Both the position numbers and the translations under genes were made by a program. From positions 919,001 to 983,000 of the forward strand of contig NC_092359.1 in assembly GCF_030848805.1 (NCBI RefSeq): a stretch of 64,000 nt of DNA, read 5' to 3'. The notes under the pieces are model-generated. The model made no database searches. It was not told the origin of the DNA and saw nothing but the letters and a program-made list of their open reading frames with translations. The stretch is from Temnothorax longispinosus. Its lineage: Eukaryota > Arthropoda > Insecta > Hymenoptera > Formicidae. This document shows, in pieces, positions 12,501 to 24,159 of this stretch (position 1 is the stretch's first letter; each line of letters begins with the position of its first letter).

Positions 12501-15500
12501 ATGAAATCGATGTGCGAGAGAATTATATTTAAGACAGCGACAAAATCGGAAATCTCCGGTGGCTTTAAATAAAGCTTGATCCAGATCACAGGTGCGTAGG
12601 CCATGGGGTTAGAGTCCGTTTGTAGGGTGGGTCGGTGCGCCGTACACGGTAACGACAACGAAAGTGCGAGTAAGAGTATTCTCGTTGAAGCGTTAACGAT
12701 AAATATTCCGTTGAGCGAACGAGATCGTATCAGTTTCACTTCGTTATGTTTTCTTTCGCCTGTACACACTCTTCCACACATTTCCTCATTCGAAGAGCAC
12801 GAAGAGCAACGATTTCACGAGTATACAGCTTCGCATATTATACACGTAATTTTGTTCTCGAGGGGAGTTGAGTTATATGTATACCGACGACGAATACGAT
12901 GACAGCTCGAAGTGTCGCGCAAGTGTCTCTCGCTTTTAGTCGACTACGAACCTTCCCGAGTTGGATTTCATTTGCGTCTCTTTGGTTTATTTATTGCAAA
13001 TGCTCCTCCCTGGCCAGCCCAGTTGCACGCACAAAAGCCTCATGGCCTCCACCTCGATCTTAATTTCGTGCTTCCTTACCGTGCTCACTTTTCACGCCAT
13101 TCCGCTCATCTTCCACTCCATTCCGACACCCTTGTCGCCACTTGTCACGCGTTATCATCATCATCATCATCATCATTATTTCATTATCCAGACCAGGCTT
13201 GCTTTGTTTTTCCCTGAAATTTACGTTCTTGTCCAATGCCGCTTTTTCCTACCTCCCGCAAAAGTGAACACGCGCGATACACCGAATTTTTCCCTTTTTG
13301 GCGCTCACGCTTTTTATATGATTAAGGAGATCTGAAATAGCATAAATTACACGAAGTCCGCTCGCCCCTTGTATACGTGCTCGTCCTAGTTAATTTACTT
13401 TCTTTAAAGTAATATCATTTCCTCGTTACCGTAGAAAATGTTAAATATGGAAGCAACGAATATCAAGCTACGATGATTAAAACGTTGAATAACAGCTAAA
13501 ATAAAATAAAAGCGATTTGTTTATTTTATTAACGGTTTACATATAATTTTTATGATTTTTCTAAACCTTTTTTTTATTTTCTTAGTTGTGTGCATAATTT
13601 TATATTTTTTATATTATTTATATACGTGCATAGAAATGATTCTTACTGTATCATTAAATGTAAACTCGTCAATTTACCTAGGTTCTTGCTTCTCGTAGAT
13701 TGCTGGAAATTAAATAATTTTGAATTATCTTGCTATTGCGAGAAATTCTGCAGATAATATTAAACTTCTCGATTTATCACGTCGCAGATGTCTTTTTTTT
13801 TTTTTTAAGATTTAGACGCTGACAAACATGAGACTCGTTGCTTTTACTTTGTTTTTGTTGTGTTCTTTTTTTTTTGTTAACCCTGTCACTTGGTCTTATC
13901 GCGCAAACACGTTTTATCATCCCTCGAAATCGCCAACGTATCACAGGGGCGAGCGAATCGCGTGTTGTGCTGCCAGTTGGATTTTAACGAGATATGATTT
14001 TTTCCGTTTCTGTTTAGTACGACAGTTTGTGACCGGCGGCGGAGACAATTTGCCCGGTACGTAAATCACAAATCTCTTTTCTTTTCCCTCATTACGTCCT
14101 CTAGCTGAAACGAAAAGCAGCCGTTTCTTTCGATCTGTGATGCGCGCGCGTCTCTCGTCTGCGCGACCTCGTTTTTTTCACGCGTAGCCATGTATACCTC
14201 GTCAATGTCATCGCCATCGTTGTTAAATAAAACACAACGCAGCGGTACATACACCGGTCTTCCCCGCGGTGTAATCGAGTGTCGCTCGGAATCGAAAATC
14301 GATTTGTAATCGCGCCAAGTAAACGTCACCTTCGATAAAACCCGTTCTGCCTGTCTGCCTGCCTGTTAACGACGATATTTTGTCAAAATTAATTTGCAAT
14401 TCCGGCGAGCAGTGGAGAAACTTCGCATTTCAACGAAGAAATTTTACATTATGCGACTTACATTACTAGATTTGACTTTATGAAAATTGAAATTGGTGCG
14501 CAAGAGAGAGAGAACAAAAGTCAGTAAAATATTAAATATCACGGTTTAATGTTTCGCGAAACGTCCTGCGTTGTTAACACGTCTTGACTGCGGCTCAGCA
14601 AAATTCAAAATTGATACGAATTTATTTTCGAACGACCGAATATAAGGAGAGAAGACGAGAAAATAATTAATTGCATCTCTGTGTTTCATCGTGCAATGAC
14701 AGATGATGCGCGCATCCAGTGTTTTCCTGAGCGCCATTTTTGTTTCTTTACGCTTTTTGTCATTCGTTATAATTATGATTTGCTATTATGGTCTTTCAAT
14801 TATATCGACATGTGTTCGCGATCGAAAATATACTCGCTCTATCTCACTCTCTCTCTTTCTCTCTTTCTCTTTCTCTCTCTTTCTTTATCACTTTTCTTTG
14901 TCTCTCACTTTCTCACTCTCTTTCTCTTTTTCGTTCCTATTTTACCCGTTATCAATCGGCACTAGACCGCGAATAATGAATAAGATCTACGGCAAAGTAG
15001 AGAATCGAAAGAAAGACAAAAAGACGTCCACCCGACGAGGCATCGTCGGTGTGTTTGTAAAGAAACGAATCTGCGCGCACCGAACCACTCGCTTTGTCTC
15101 TATGTAAAAAAAAGCTTTATAATAAAATAAGCTTAGCGTTTCTCGAGTCTACGCGACGTGTACTCAAGTCGTGTCTTTCCGTCATTACGAGAGATATAAG
15201 CGATTTACACTCGTAATTTGTCGCTGCTCTCGATGATACTTGAACGCAGTGCACCGCAATATGTGAAATGTGAATTGTTCTGCACGCATTCTATAATCTA
15301 ATTGTAAGTGCAACGAAGTGATAACTCGTCACATTATCAGGATCGTTAACTGGTCAAGAAAGCTAGCTAAAGGCTCATTAATAATGATATCGTGTAATAA
15401 GTAAGGAGGCATAAATGTACAATAAGACGATGTTTCGGTAAGAAAACATGTGCAGGTAACGATCGTGACACAATTAAAAGTCCTCCAAATTGATTTTGAG

Positions 15501-18500
15501 CCGTCGTTTTCGCTGTTCGCCCTTTCGCGACGTCGCTAGTTAAATAAAATAAGAAAGAAACAGAAAAGAAAAAGTACGGGAATCCAGAGATCGATCGGAA
15601 GTGTTCCGAATTCCGACGCGGTCTCGGCGAACATTTGCGTCGCGAGTCGACAGCAATAACCAGATGCGATCTTGTGTGTTCCGCCGTTTATCTCGGCACC
15701 TCTCGACAGGCCTGTCGAAGGGCGTCGGCTTCATAAGGTTCGATCAGCGCGTCGAGGCCGAGCGGGCGATCCAAGAGCTGAACGGCACCATACCGAAGGG
15801 CTCGTCCGAGCCGATCACCGTCAAGTTCGCCAACAATCCCAGCAACAACAACAAGGCGATACCGCCGTTGGCCGCCTATCTCGCACCACAGGCCACGCGG
15901 CGCTTCGGCGGGCCGATCCACCATCCGACCGGCCGCTTCAGGTACATTCCACTGTCGCCACTATCCAGGTACCTACTCGCCTCTACTCGCTCTACCCAAG
16001 GATTTTCACTATCTTTCTAACTCTTCTTCGTCTCTGCTCTGTCTCTTTCTCTCTTTCCGCTTCATTCTTACGGCTTCCGTTACGACATTTCCGTCGAAGA
16101 GTGTTGCGCGGAACGATTGGTCGCGGTTGTTAAGACGATGCTGATGTTCTGGATACTCTCCAGCACGGACGTACGCGAATCAAACACCGCGACCGATCGG
16201 CTGCAATATCGTTTTCCCGCTTTTCTTTCACTTCTCTATTGATTGATTTATCTGATAATTCTTCAGCTATATAAATTGAGTTCTCTCTACTGAGTTATTT
16301 ATCCATGGATCTTTCCTTATTCGTCCACCTATCTATCCAATTATCCGTTTATTTTTTTTTATTTTTCTCTCTAAGAACTATCTCTAACTATCTAGCTGAA
16401 TCTAGCATATACTATTCGTCTTCTTCCTTCTATTTTCTCTCTTGACACACACACACACAAACACACACACACAGACCGGGTAAACACGAATACTCGATTA
16501 GATCGATCGATCGTTCATATATAAATATGAAACTTCGCTATTCTAATGATATCTTAGTACCACAAAACGGTATGGTTTTTTTTTTATTTTTAATCAGAGG
16601 AAAAATAACTTTTCTTATAGAAAATATATTCTGTACAATATTATGCTTCATTATTGCTGCTTGAAAAATTGCACATAGATAGCATGCTCTCTAAATCTGA
16701 ATCAGTGACTATTCACTGATTCAGATTTAGAGTAGTTTAAAAAAAGATGATAAAGTATTTTATAGAAAATACTGACAGAGTAATTGGTTTATTAAAATAA
16801 ACTGAACATATATTTGTCGATCTGATTATTTATGTCAATCGGTCGGTCAGTCGATCGCAAACAGTTATTGTTACCTATTACATTTATCGAAGTTGTTCGG
16901 CACAAAGCTCCTCCTACACCATCCGATTCTAATTCTAACTATGTATGAACTAACGTGTCTGTCTTTTTATTTTAAGTTATGACTGTGCACGCTCTGTTAC
17001 TTTCGGGAATTTATGGGCTTAGAGACCTTTGTGTTATTTACACGGTAACTTTTAGAGATACGGTATTTTTCACATATTTTCACTTATAATTTAGTTACGA
17101 GAGGGGAACGGTCAATGACGGCGTTTAGTAAGAGAACAGCCAATTTTTGACGTACTTTATCCTGATTATTCAATATCCTGAAATTAAATATAGATACGTG
17201 TTATTTTTCATTTTCGCTGATTATAACGTTAACGTGAGCGAATAAAGATTCGCGGAGAGGTTTCGGAGCGCGAACAATCCACGGAGAATCCGCGTTAGCT
17301 CTGTTTAGAAAGGTCTTTCCGTATCGTAATCGATATGACTCTATTAAACTTGAATATCGACAAAACAACCTGTCAAGATCGACCGGAGGGTCGATCCATG
17401 ACCTTACCAAATAATAAATCTATGTTCGATAGCATCCATGTAACTTTGCGCATAATAAAGAAAGAAAGAAACATTGGCTGGCCCTCCTTTATTTGCACTC
17501 GCCGTTGTATTTCTTTCATTGTTTACGTAGGCTCTTGATTTTTATGCTACTTTTTCCCCTTTTTGATTTTTATCTTCTTCAAGGCCAGCGATCAGTAAAT
17601 CTCATGAGATAGACGTGTATAATCTGTACTACGACTCGATCGAATGCAGAGAAACGGAATAATGCATAAGTTTGATTTCAAAATGTAAGCTGATCTTTGG
17701 CCATTCTCGAAACACGGAGGAGCAAAACGTACACAATAGCCTTACATTCTATATCGATATTTGCCGTCACGCTCGCAATATTTTATTTTATTTTATTGAT
17801 AAATTATTAGACGTATTATGAAATCATCATAGAATCATCTTTATAATCATTCAGACGCCTGACGACAAATATCAGAATTGAGGTCTACCGATACTCACAA
17901 CTTGTCACCTCTCTTTCGTTTCGAGCCTCCCGTATAATGCATAAGTCACGATGCTCGCTATCGAGAGCAATATCTATTTACGTATATATTCGCAAATTTT
18001 CGCTCTAGTACGTAGGAGACGATACACGCACTATATACATTTTCATTGATCGCACGTGTCAGAGTCTATTTGTATGTCTAGATTCGAGATACAGAGCTAC
18101 CGAAATTCTCCATGAGACATTGATCGTTTGGTTGTTTTCGATAAATACAAAGCGTTAATCGAGTGCAGCTGCGCTTTGCTGTTGCTTTATCTTTCATTAT
18201 TTCATTTTCCCTTCCAGCAGAGTGGAAAGATAGCTTGCACAGCAGTTAATCGGACTATTAATGTTAAATAAAATTTGAAACGACAAAAGTATGTCGACGT
18301 GTTAGATTTGAGTAGAGTAATCAACCTATCCTGCAATTTTTGCAATATTTACAAAAAAAGTACGTAAATGTATAGATTATACTTAAAACAGAATGCTTTT
18401 TTTCCCTTTTTTTTTCTTAATTAATATCCGAATTTCCGTAACATTTTTCTTTTAATTTGCAAGTGTAACTAAAAAAATTTTTAAATGCTTGAGAATTCTA

Positions 18501-21500
18501 ACGATATCGAGTTTATCGTGTTATTTCGACATCGTTGTTTGGAAAATACGGTTATAGTCTAACCTAAACGTTTATCCCATTGCGATAATATAATCCCTTG
18601 GTTTCCTCTCCTATAACAGAGAATCGAACTGGTCTTACGAAAGATGAATTCCATGTCGATTATTCATCACACTCCGGCAAATTAATCTTTTAAATTTTAA
18701 TGTATGCATATTATTTAAATACCTTATCTTCTAATCTAACATAAATATTATTTAAGTTGTGAAAAATTATATTAAATTATGGAAATAACAATTATTGTAT
18801 TATCTTGTAGATAATTAGATATGGATATTACTTTTTTCGATCGAAATATTAACGTTATGTTGACATGGACGTCGGACTTCGCTTCTCTAAGTCCCGCATT
18901 GCATCCCCCCCATTGCGTCCCGTTCGGGGTAACAGTGCACCGCAACGTAGAGGGTAGAAAATGAAATACACAGAGAGCGCCCGACTTATCCCCCGACTTA
19001 TCCCCCGACTTTGGCTCGATCCCGGAGTATCTCTCTTCTTACGTTGTTCTTTTTGTGTTTTGTTTTAGCACTGGCAAGGCCATGCTTGCCATTAACAAAG
19101 GCTTACAGAGGTCAGTATTTTTTTCGTTACTACCGCTACGTTTTCCACTCCTAATTTTTGTTACTTCCGTTGTGTGGCTTTATTCTCTCTCTTTCTCGCT
19201 CTATCTCTCTCTCTCTCTTTCTCTCTCACTTTCCCTTCGACTCGTTACGAATTCGATATCAAGTATCGCGAAATAATTTTATCTCTAAAACAACCTCGAA
19301 AAATTGTTTACAATTTTTAATAGCCATTATACTTGAATTTCTTAAGTGATCTTTGTCTGGTCTTGGATGTTCTTACGCGAACATTTTTTTTTAAGATGTA
19401 AAATATATTTGTTACCGGATTCTTTTACGTAAGCGTAATTTCGTAACGGGGTCCCACTATTTATTCTTTCGCATTTTTCATCACTTTTGCATTTTCCACG
19501 TCTTTTCGCTTTGATTTTTATTTGATTCAGTTGTGCAAACACAGTGGTAGATATGTTGACGTCACGTTTTCTTGAGTTTCGCAACCAAGCCTCCTTGGTT
19601 CCCCGTTCTTCCACGTATTTACATAATGCAATCTATCCGTCTAATATACAATTAAACCGCCGCAATATTTGCCACCGTAGTATTTGGAACGATTGCAGCT
19701 TATATATATTTTAATATTTTAAAGTTTTGTTGTTCTTATTACGCAATTTGCGTAATAAAAACGGCTTTTTTCGAAAGAGAAAAGAAACACATAATTACAT
19801 AGTTTTGCACTGATTTCTCTTTAATGATAACGAAAAGATTGAAATTCACATTACAATATACTGAAATATCTTAGAGAAAACTTTATTTGCAAAAACTCTG
19901 GATATAAAATATTTTGAAATGTATTTTACATATTCTTTGCAAACTAAAGTTACAAAAAAATCAACGAAGGCTGCTCCCAAGGATATTTATTCTTGATACG
20001 AATACTTTTTTATATGTAGAGAGAAACCAGACGCAGATACTCTCGTGTATATATGTGTACATATGCTTGATGGACAATGAGACGTACTCACATGCAAGCA
20101 ACGTGATGTTACTCCCTTCATTCCCTCGTCCTTATATAAATTCCATCGTTTACTTTTTTTACCCTCCATACATTTACACATCTACACGTACACGGAATTG
20201 AATCACAGGCGGTCGTATAGCCACCCGATGCACATGTCTATGCGTACACACGTAAAAAAAAGATACACGACACGTATCACACGTTTACTTTACGCGGTGT
20301 AACGTACAACGTACGTGACGAATGCATACGTAATTACTGTGGCCTCGGCATTATACTGAGTACTCACCGAGATGTGCCCTGTTTTAACGCGGCTTGTGAC
20401 GTCAAGTAGGTACGTAGATACTTTTACAAATGTAAATATCCCCCTCACTTGTGTAAGTGCCCTCGTATGGGACGTGTACCTTCCATTCCTGTACTCTGAA
20501 ATATTATCCAGCAGAAAAAGAATTTTTTGTCGCACATTTAAGAATTTAACGTTAACGTCTAGTCCGTAGAGAGAGCGCCATCCGAGGAGATTGGCTTGCG
20601 TTTCAAGAAACACGTTCTGTACCTATGCGATCCCTCCCGTGCACGTGAATGCATGAATGTTGAAGCAATAATGTACCTTTGTCCAATCTCGCTTTTTCTC
20701 TGGATATATTACGTTATATCCTTATAGAGAATGCATGGTTCGAAAAAAAAGGTTTAATTAAGGATTCGATAACGAGTGACATTTCTTTATCGCGTCCAAT
20801 GTGTTACCACTTTTTTCTTTCTCCTTCTACTTTGTTTATTATCTCATGATTTATAATCTTATAATTCTTAACGAGCATTACTATTTATCCACTCTCTTTA
20901 TGTATTCTTCTTAACGTTTTTTTGTAATTTTCTTTTTCTTATTTTAAAGTTTACTATATAAATATAAATACACAGAGATTTGCATACAATTCTTCAATGT
21001 TCTTTAATTATTATCTACGTCATATATTAAAGATATGAATATTGTTGGTAAAATTTGTCGAAACCATCCAGAGTAAACGCTACTTTAACACAGCCTATGT
21101 ATATATTTGGAATTATGCAATCAAAATAGAACAATGTTTTTCGTATGTGTGAATTGGAAAACTTTCCTATTAGAGATATACGTGTTTATTTATTTTTAAT
21201 TTTCCACAATGATCACACGACTGAAATAAATACTTGTGTATTTTACATGTAACGCATGTTTTTTCTAGTATATATTTATAAATGAAGTTTGTGCACGCTA
21301 TCCTCATTTATATATCACTTATGTCACCACCATTATTTCTTACAATGTTCGCGTAAGTTACGTAGTACAAAGTCCTCGCGTGGCCCTATGTATTTATTCA
21401 CTTTTCTTATGCCAATGTCATATGTAGATGTTCGCGGAAGTGCCATTTGTGTAAAGAAAAAGATTGATTACATATCACGCGAAATAAATGTTCACATCAG

Positions 21501-22401
21501 TATGTATATATATATTCGCATCTTTACACGTTTAATTTCATTGGGATTGCGATATACTGTGCGAGTAGCGTATAATGTAAAATCTTACATAGAAATATCC
21601 TTTTATACTCAGAGAAAAAAAACATCAGTAAATATTTATAATCTGAACTGAACGGTGCTCAAGCGTTTCCTCGTGAAACGTAAATGTGACGATGATAGAA
21701 TAAAAGTGCGATAGTACATTTTTATTTTAAAAACTTTTTAAGGACACATTTACTGCTCAAATGTCTTCACAATCGTGAAGAAATGAAACAAAATTCTATA
21801 CCCTTAAGATTTATAAATTATTATATGACAATTATTATTTCATGTAGACTTGTCGTGACCAAGGAATACGTTTTCGTATTCTTGATTCGACTCGAAGTGG
21901 CCGATCAGATGTCATTGAAATTACACGTACGCGAACTGCCATTTCGCGTATCCGATGAAACGACGCAACGTTTCAGCATCGTTCGTCCTGTCACTCGTCG
22001 CCTCCGCGGCCGTCATTGCCAGCCGCCTCCGGGCGACGATGTCCGTTTAATGACCGGTCCGGTCACCGTGTTCCAGGTACAGTCCTCTGGCGGGTGACCT
22101 TCTCGCGAACTCGATGCTGCCCGGTAATACGATGAACGGCGCCGGCTGGTGCATCTTCGTGTACAATCTCGCCCCCGAGACCGAGGAGAACGTGCTCTGG
22201 CAGCTGTTCGGGCCGTTCGGCGCCGTCCAATCGGTCAAAGTCATACGCGACCTGCAGACGAACAAGTGCAAGGGCTTCGGGTTCGTGACGATGACCAATT
22301 ACGAGGAGGCGGTGGTGGCCATACAGAGCCTGAACGGCTACACCCTGGGCAACCGCGTGCTCCAAGTCAGCTTCAAGACGAACAAGAGCAAGGCGGCGTA
22401 G
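9527..22401 (+). CDS. elavl2: ELAV/Hu-family neuronal RNA-binding protein (FNE/ELAVL2-like), three RRMs
   Basis: Five constitutive coding exons: 9527-9722 (exon begins 9487), 11430-11533, 12085-12238, 15710-15941 and 22077-22401. All have GT-AG borders and matching phases, giving 336 aa, close to family length. RRM1 has RNP2 LIVNYL (30-35) and RNP1 LGYGFVNY (69-76). RRM2 has LYVSGL (116-121) and KGVGFIRF (155-162). After a hinge, RRM3 has CIFVYNL (254-260) and KGFGFVTM. The C-terminus FKTNKSKAA is the usual ELAV ending. The start is ATG 9527, two codons before a second in-frame ATG. ELAV proteins bind U-rich RNA and control neuronal splicing, poly(A) choice and mRNA stability. Optional in-frame segments at 14018-14056, 15942-15968 and 19069-19110 are listed separately. 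The sequence is nearer FNE than Drosophila ELAV, which has a long N-terminus absent here. The orthologue name is uncertain; the family is not. Confidence 0.96.
10680..10815. repeat. 51-bp inverted repeat (fold-back) in ELAV intron
   Basis: Arms at 10680-10730 and 10765-10815 are reverse complements at 49 of 51 positions, with a 34-nt spacer. Each arm begins or ends with TTCACAAGTGTCGGTTAAC or its complement. No coding content. It looks like a short non-autonomous fold-back element and would form a long hairpin in the pre-mRNA. Confidence 0.93.
14018..14056 (+). CDS. elavl2: Candidate 39-nt microexon in the RRM2 beta2-beta3 loop of ELAV
   Basis: Inside the 12239-15709 intron there is a strong acceptor (TTTTTTCCGTTTCTGTTTAG) followed after 39 nt by a strong donor (GTACGTAA). 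Both borders have the phase needed to join exon 12085-12238 to exon 15710-15941. Inclusion would insert VRQFVTGGGDNLP (13 aa) between DNIT and GLSKGVGF of RRM2, which is the loop between beta strands 2 and 3, with no stop and no frame change. What is seen is the sites, phase and length. That the segment is used in mRNA is inference. Confidence 0.6.
14838..14930 (+). repeat. CT-rich microsatellite in ELAV intron
   Basis: Interrupted CTCTCT/TTTC tract on the sense strand in the intron between the two RRM2 exons. Confidence 0.9.
15942..15968 (+). CDS. elavl2: 27-nt extension of the fourth coding exon by an alternative donor
   Basis: Two donors follow the hinge-proximal exon: CAG|GTACATT after 15941 and CCAG|GTACCTA after 15968. 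They are 27 nt apart, so using the distal one adds nine codons (YIPLSPLSR after the shared R) and leaves the phase unchanged. The insert is rich in Ser and Pro and would lengthen the RRM2-RRM3 hinge, a segment known to vary by splicing in Hu/ELAV proteins. Both sites look usable; their relative use is unknown. Confidence 0.6.
16689..16732. repeat. Perfect 20-bp hairpin in ELAV hinge intron
   Basis: Arms 16689-16708 and 16713-16732 are exact reverse complements around the 4-nt loop CTAT. The arm starts CTCTAAATCTGAATCAGTGA. It lies 721 nt past the distal alternative donor. The loop is too short for a typical animal microRNA precursor. Confidence 0.95.
18981..19013. repeat. 12-nt tandem repeat
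   Basis: Unit CCGACTTATCCC repeated about 2.7 times, just upstream of the hinge microexon. Confidence 0.9.
19069..19110 (+). CDS. elavl2: 42-nt in-frame hinge microexon of ELAV
   Basis: A pyrimidine-rich acceptor (TTTTGTTTTAG) and a donor (ACAGAG|GTCAGT) bracket 42 nt that matches the phase of the 15941/15968 donors and the 22077 acceptor. Inclusion inserts STGKAMLAINKGLQR (with split codons at both ends) between GRF and YSPLAGD in the hinge before RRM3. The insert carries two Lys and one Arg. Hinge segments of ELAV proteins steer nuclear versus cytoplasmic location in the family, and Drosophila fne has a neuron-regulated mini-exon at this general position; equivalence to that exon is inference. 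The segment looks coding and is much more likely real than chance. Confidence 0.75.
19182..19233 (+). repeat. CT-rich microsatellite just downstream of the hinge microexon
   Basis: Sense-strand CTCTCT tract starting about 70 nt past the microexon donor. It could bind polypyrimidine-tract proteins; that role is inference. Confidence 0.9.
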
Positions 22402-22893
22402 GACGAGCAACAGGCGGCAGCGGCGGCGGTGGCTGCGGCCGCGGCCGCGGCGGCGGACGCGGCGGCGGCAGCGGCGCCCTATCATCATCATCGTCGTCAT
22501 CGGCTGCTACGTACCGCGGCGGTGGTACAGCTGCCGGTACCGGTGCCGGCAGGTCATCTTTACAACAAGCGAGGGCCTGGTCAGGTGCCGGGCGGTATTG
22601 GTAATAACATCAATAACATCAATAGTCACATCGGGGTCGGCGGCACCGGCGGCGGCATCCTTCATGGAGGAGTCAAGGGCCAACGGCAGCCGTTCCTTCA
22701 GCGTCTACCGTCGCGCATACACGATCTCACTCGGGCGATCGAGATGGCCGTCTCGGGAGCGGCGAATACGGCAACGCAGCAACAGCAACAGCAGCGTCAG
22801 CACGCGCAAGCCAAGCAGACCTCCCTGAAGAGCAAACCCAACAACAACCGTCAGGCCGGCAGCAAGAAGCTCCAGCAGAGCGAGAAAGTGTAG
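22402..22893 (+). CDS. elavl2: Open 163-codon extension in frame after the ELAV stop (possible readthrough)
   Basis: After the TAG at 22399-22401 the same reading frame continues without a stop to TAG 22891-22893. It begins DEQQ, then long Ala runs, a His/Arg patch, VPVPAGH, GGIGNNINNIN, Gly-rich stretches, a short segment around PSRIHDLTRAIEMAVSG, a Gln run and a basic Lys/Asn/Gln tail ending QQSEKV. Third positions in the later half favour G or C (CAG, AAG, GCC, CTC), as in the coding exon before it. The stop context is GCG TAG GAC, not one of the leakiest. It is either a readthrough extension, the remains of one, or a GC-rich 3' UTR that is open by chance. Confidence 0.4.
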   Translation, partial: DEQQAAAAAVAAAAAAAADAAAAAAPYHHHRRHRLLRTAAVVQLPVPVPAGHLYNKRGPGQVPGGIGNNINNINSHIGVGGTGGGILHGGVKGQRQPFLQRLPSRIHDLTRAIEMAVSGAANTATQQQQQQRQHAQAKQTSLKSKPNNNRQAGSKKLQQSEKV

Positions 22894-24153
22894 TTGCGAG
22901 GAGTGTGTGAGAGAGAAAGAGGGAAAGAGAACCTGAGCATATGTGTGCCTGTTGCGTTCGTCTGCGTGCGTGTGTGTGCGTGAGAGAGAGAGAGAGAAAG
23001 AACGATTGAAGAGAGAAGAAATGAAGGAAACAGAAAGAAGGCCGCGCGAGAGATACTTAATTAGAAAGAAGTAGGTTGGATCGTTCGACTGTCCGATATG
23101 TAATCGTGGACTGTGCGTGTGGAAAGCTCGAAGGAAAATAACGGGGAGGGGGGTAGAAAAAAGATGCGATATTAACGAGTTCTCTCGTGTCCTCTCATTC
23201 CCCTTCTTTTCCTCGCTGCGCTCTTCCTCTTTCGAGTTTCTGTCCTTGCGTCGTTGGTCGAAGACAAAAAGAAGGCACGCGAACAGGAAACATCCTTGGC
23301 GTCTTACTGACACAAAATCGTAAAAAAATTTGACAAGGAGGACGAGAGATCGAAGCGCGTTTTTGCCTTCGTCTTGCGTCCCTCCACATGCTACAAAATG
23401 CCGGATAGGAATTTTCGTTCCTAGTTACAAAGGCATAAATTTTCCTGACGCGCGAGGATGATAGGAAGATAAAAGATCAATTAAAGAGGAAAGAGCCGAA
23501 TCGGAGTTTGCTTACTAGGTTTTACGCGTAACTCGCACAGTAATTTGTCCGTGCTGTATATACCTGTATATACATATTGCCGATTTATATGTATGTGTAC
23601 GCGAAGGCATGCTTGTGGACCAAGTTGCGTCCGCGTGTGTGAACAGGACGACAGGACGGGGAGAGCTCGAAGCTCGAGGAAAGAGGAAGGCGCAAAAAAC
23701 CGAGGAATGAAAGCGAGGAAGAAGGGTAGAGAGAAAGAGAGAAAAAAGGATTTTCCCTTCGATTAGCATTTGACGATGCGTCGAGAGCCTCCGCCGGGCA
23801 TTTCGGCCGACCTTTATTTATATATTTTTTTCTCTACTTAATGTACATCCATGACCGGGTTAGTCACGACGATATCGGGCTGTGAGACTGAATCACACAT
23901 CAGAAACGCAATTAATATACACATACACACATACACATACACTTGCACGTACAAGTAGAACGATCACCAAAACTCGCGGTGTTAAGAACGGCGGGCTGTC
24001 GTGAAAGAGAAACATATTTCAGGAGGCGCTTACACGAGATAAAACTCGTCGAAATGCGGGAGAAAGAGAGTGGATGGGTGGGAGAGAAAGGGAGAGAGAG
24101 TGAAAGGAAGCAAGAGAGACGGAAGAAAGAAAAGATAGAGAGGAGTATAAAAG

Positions 24154-24159
24154 AATAAA
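24154..24159 (+). terminator. Candidate proximal poly(A) signal
   Basis: AATAAA about 1.75 kb after the ELAV stop codon, within GA-rich sequence. It is the first clear hexamer I see past the open extension. Confidence 0.4.

Noticed and set aside
12961..13335. 124-codon + strand frame with a His run
   Set aside because: It lies within an ELAV intron and the His run comes from a CAT microsatellite. The frame crosses no usable exon borders.
16689..16732. MicroRNA precursor
   Set aside because: The stem is only 20 bp and the loop 4 nt, too short for a usual animal pre-miRNA.
22705..23313. 202-codon open frame on the - strand
   Set aside because: Its start is antisense to the open ELAV extension and the rest is antisense to GA-rich tracts. 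Low-complexity and unlike any known protein.
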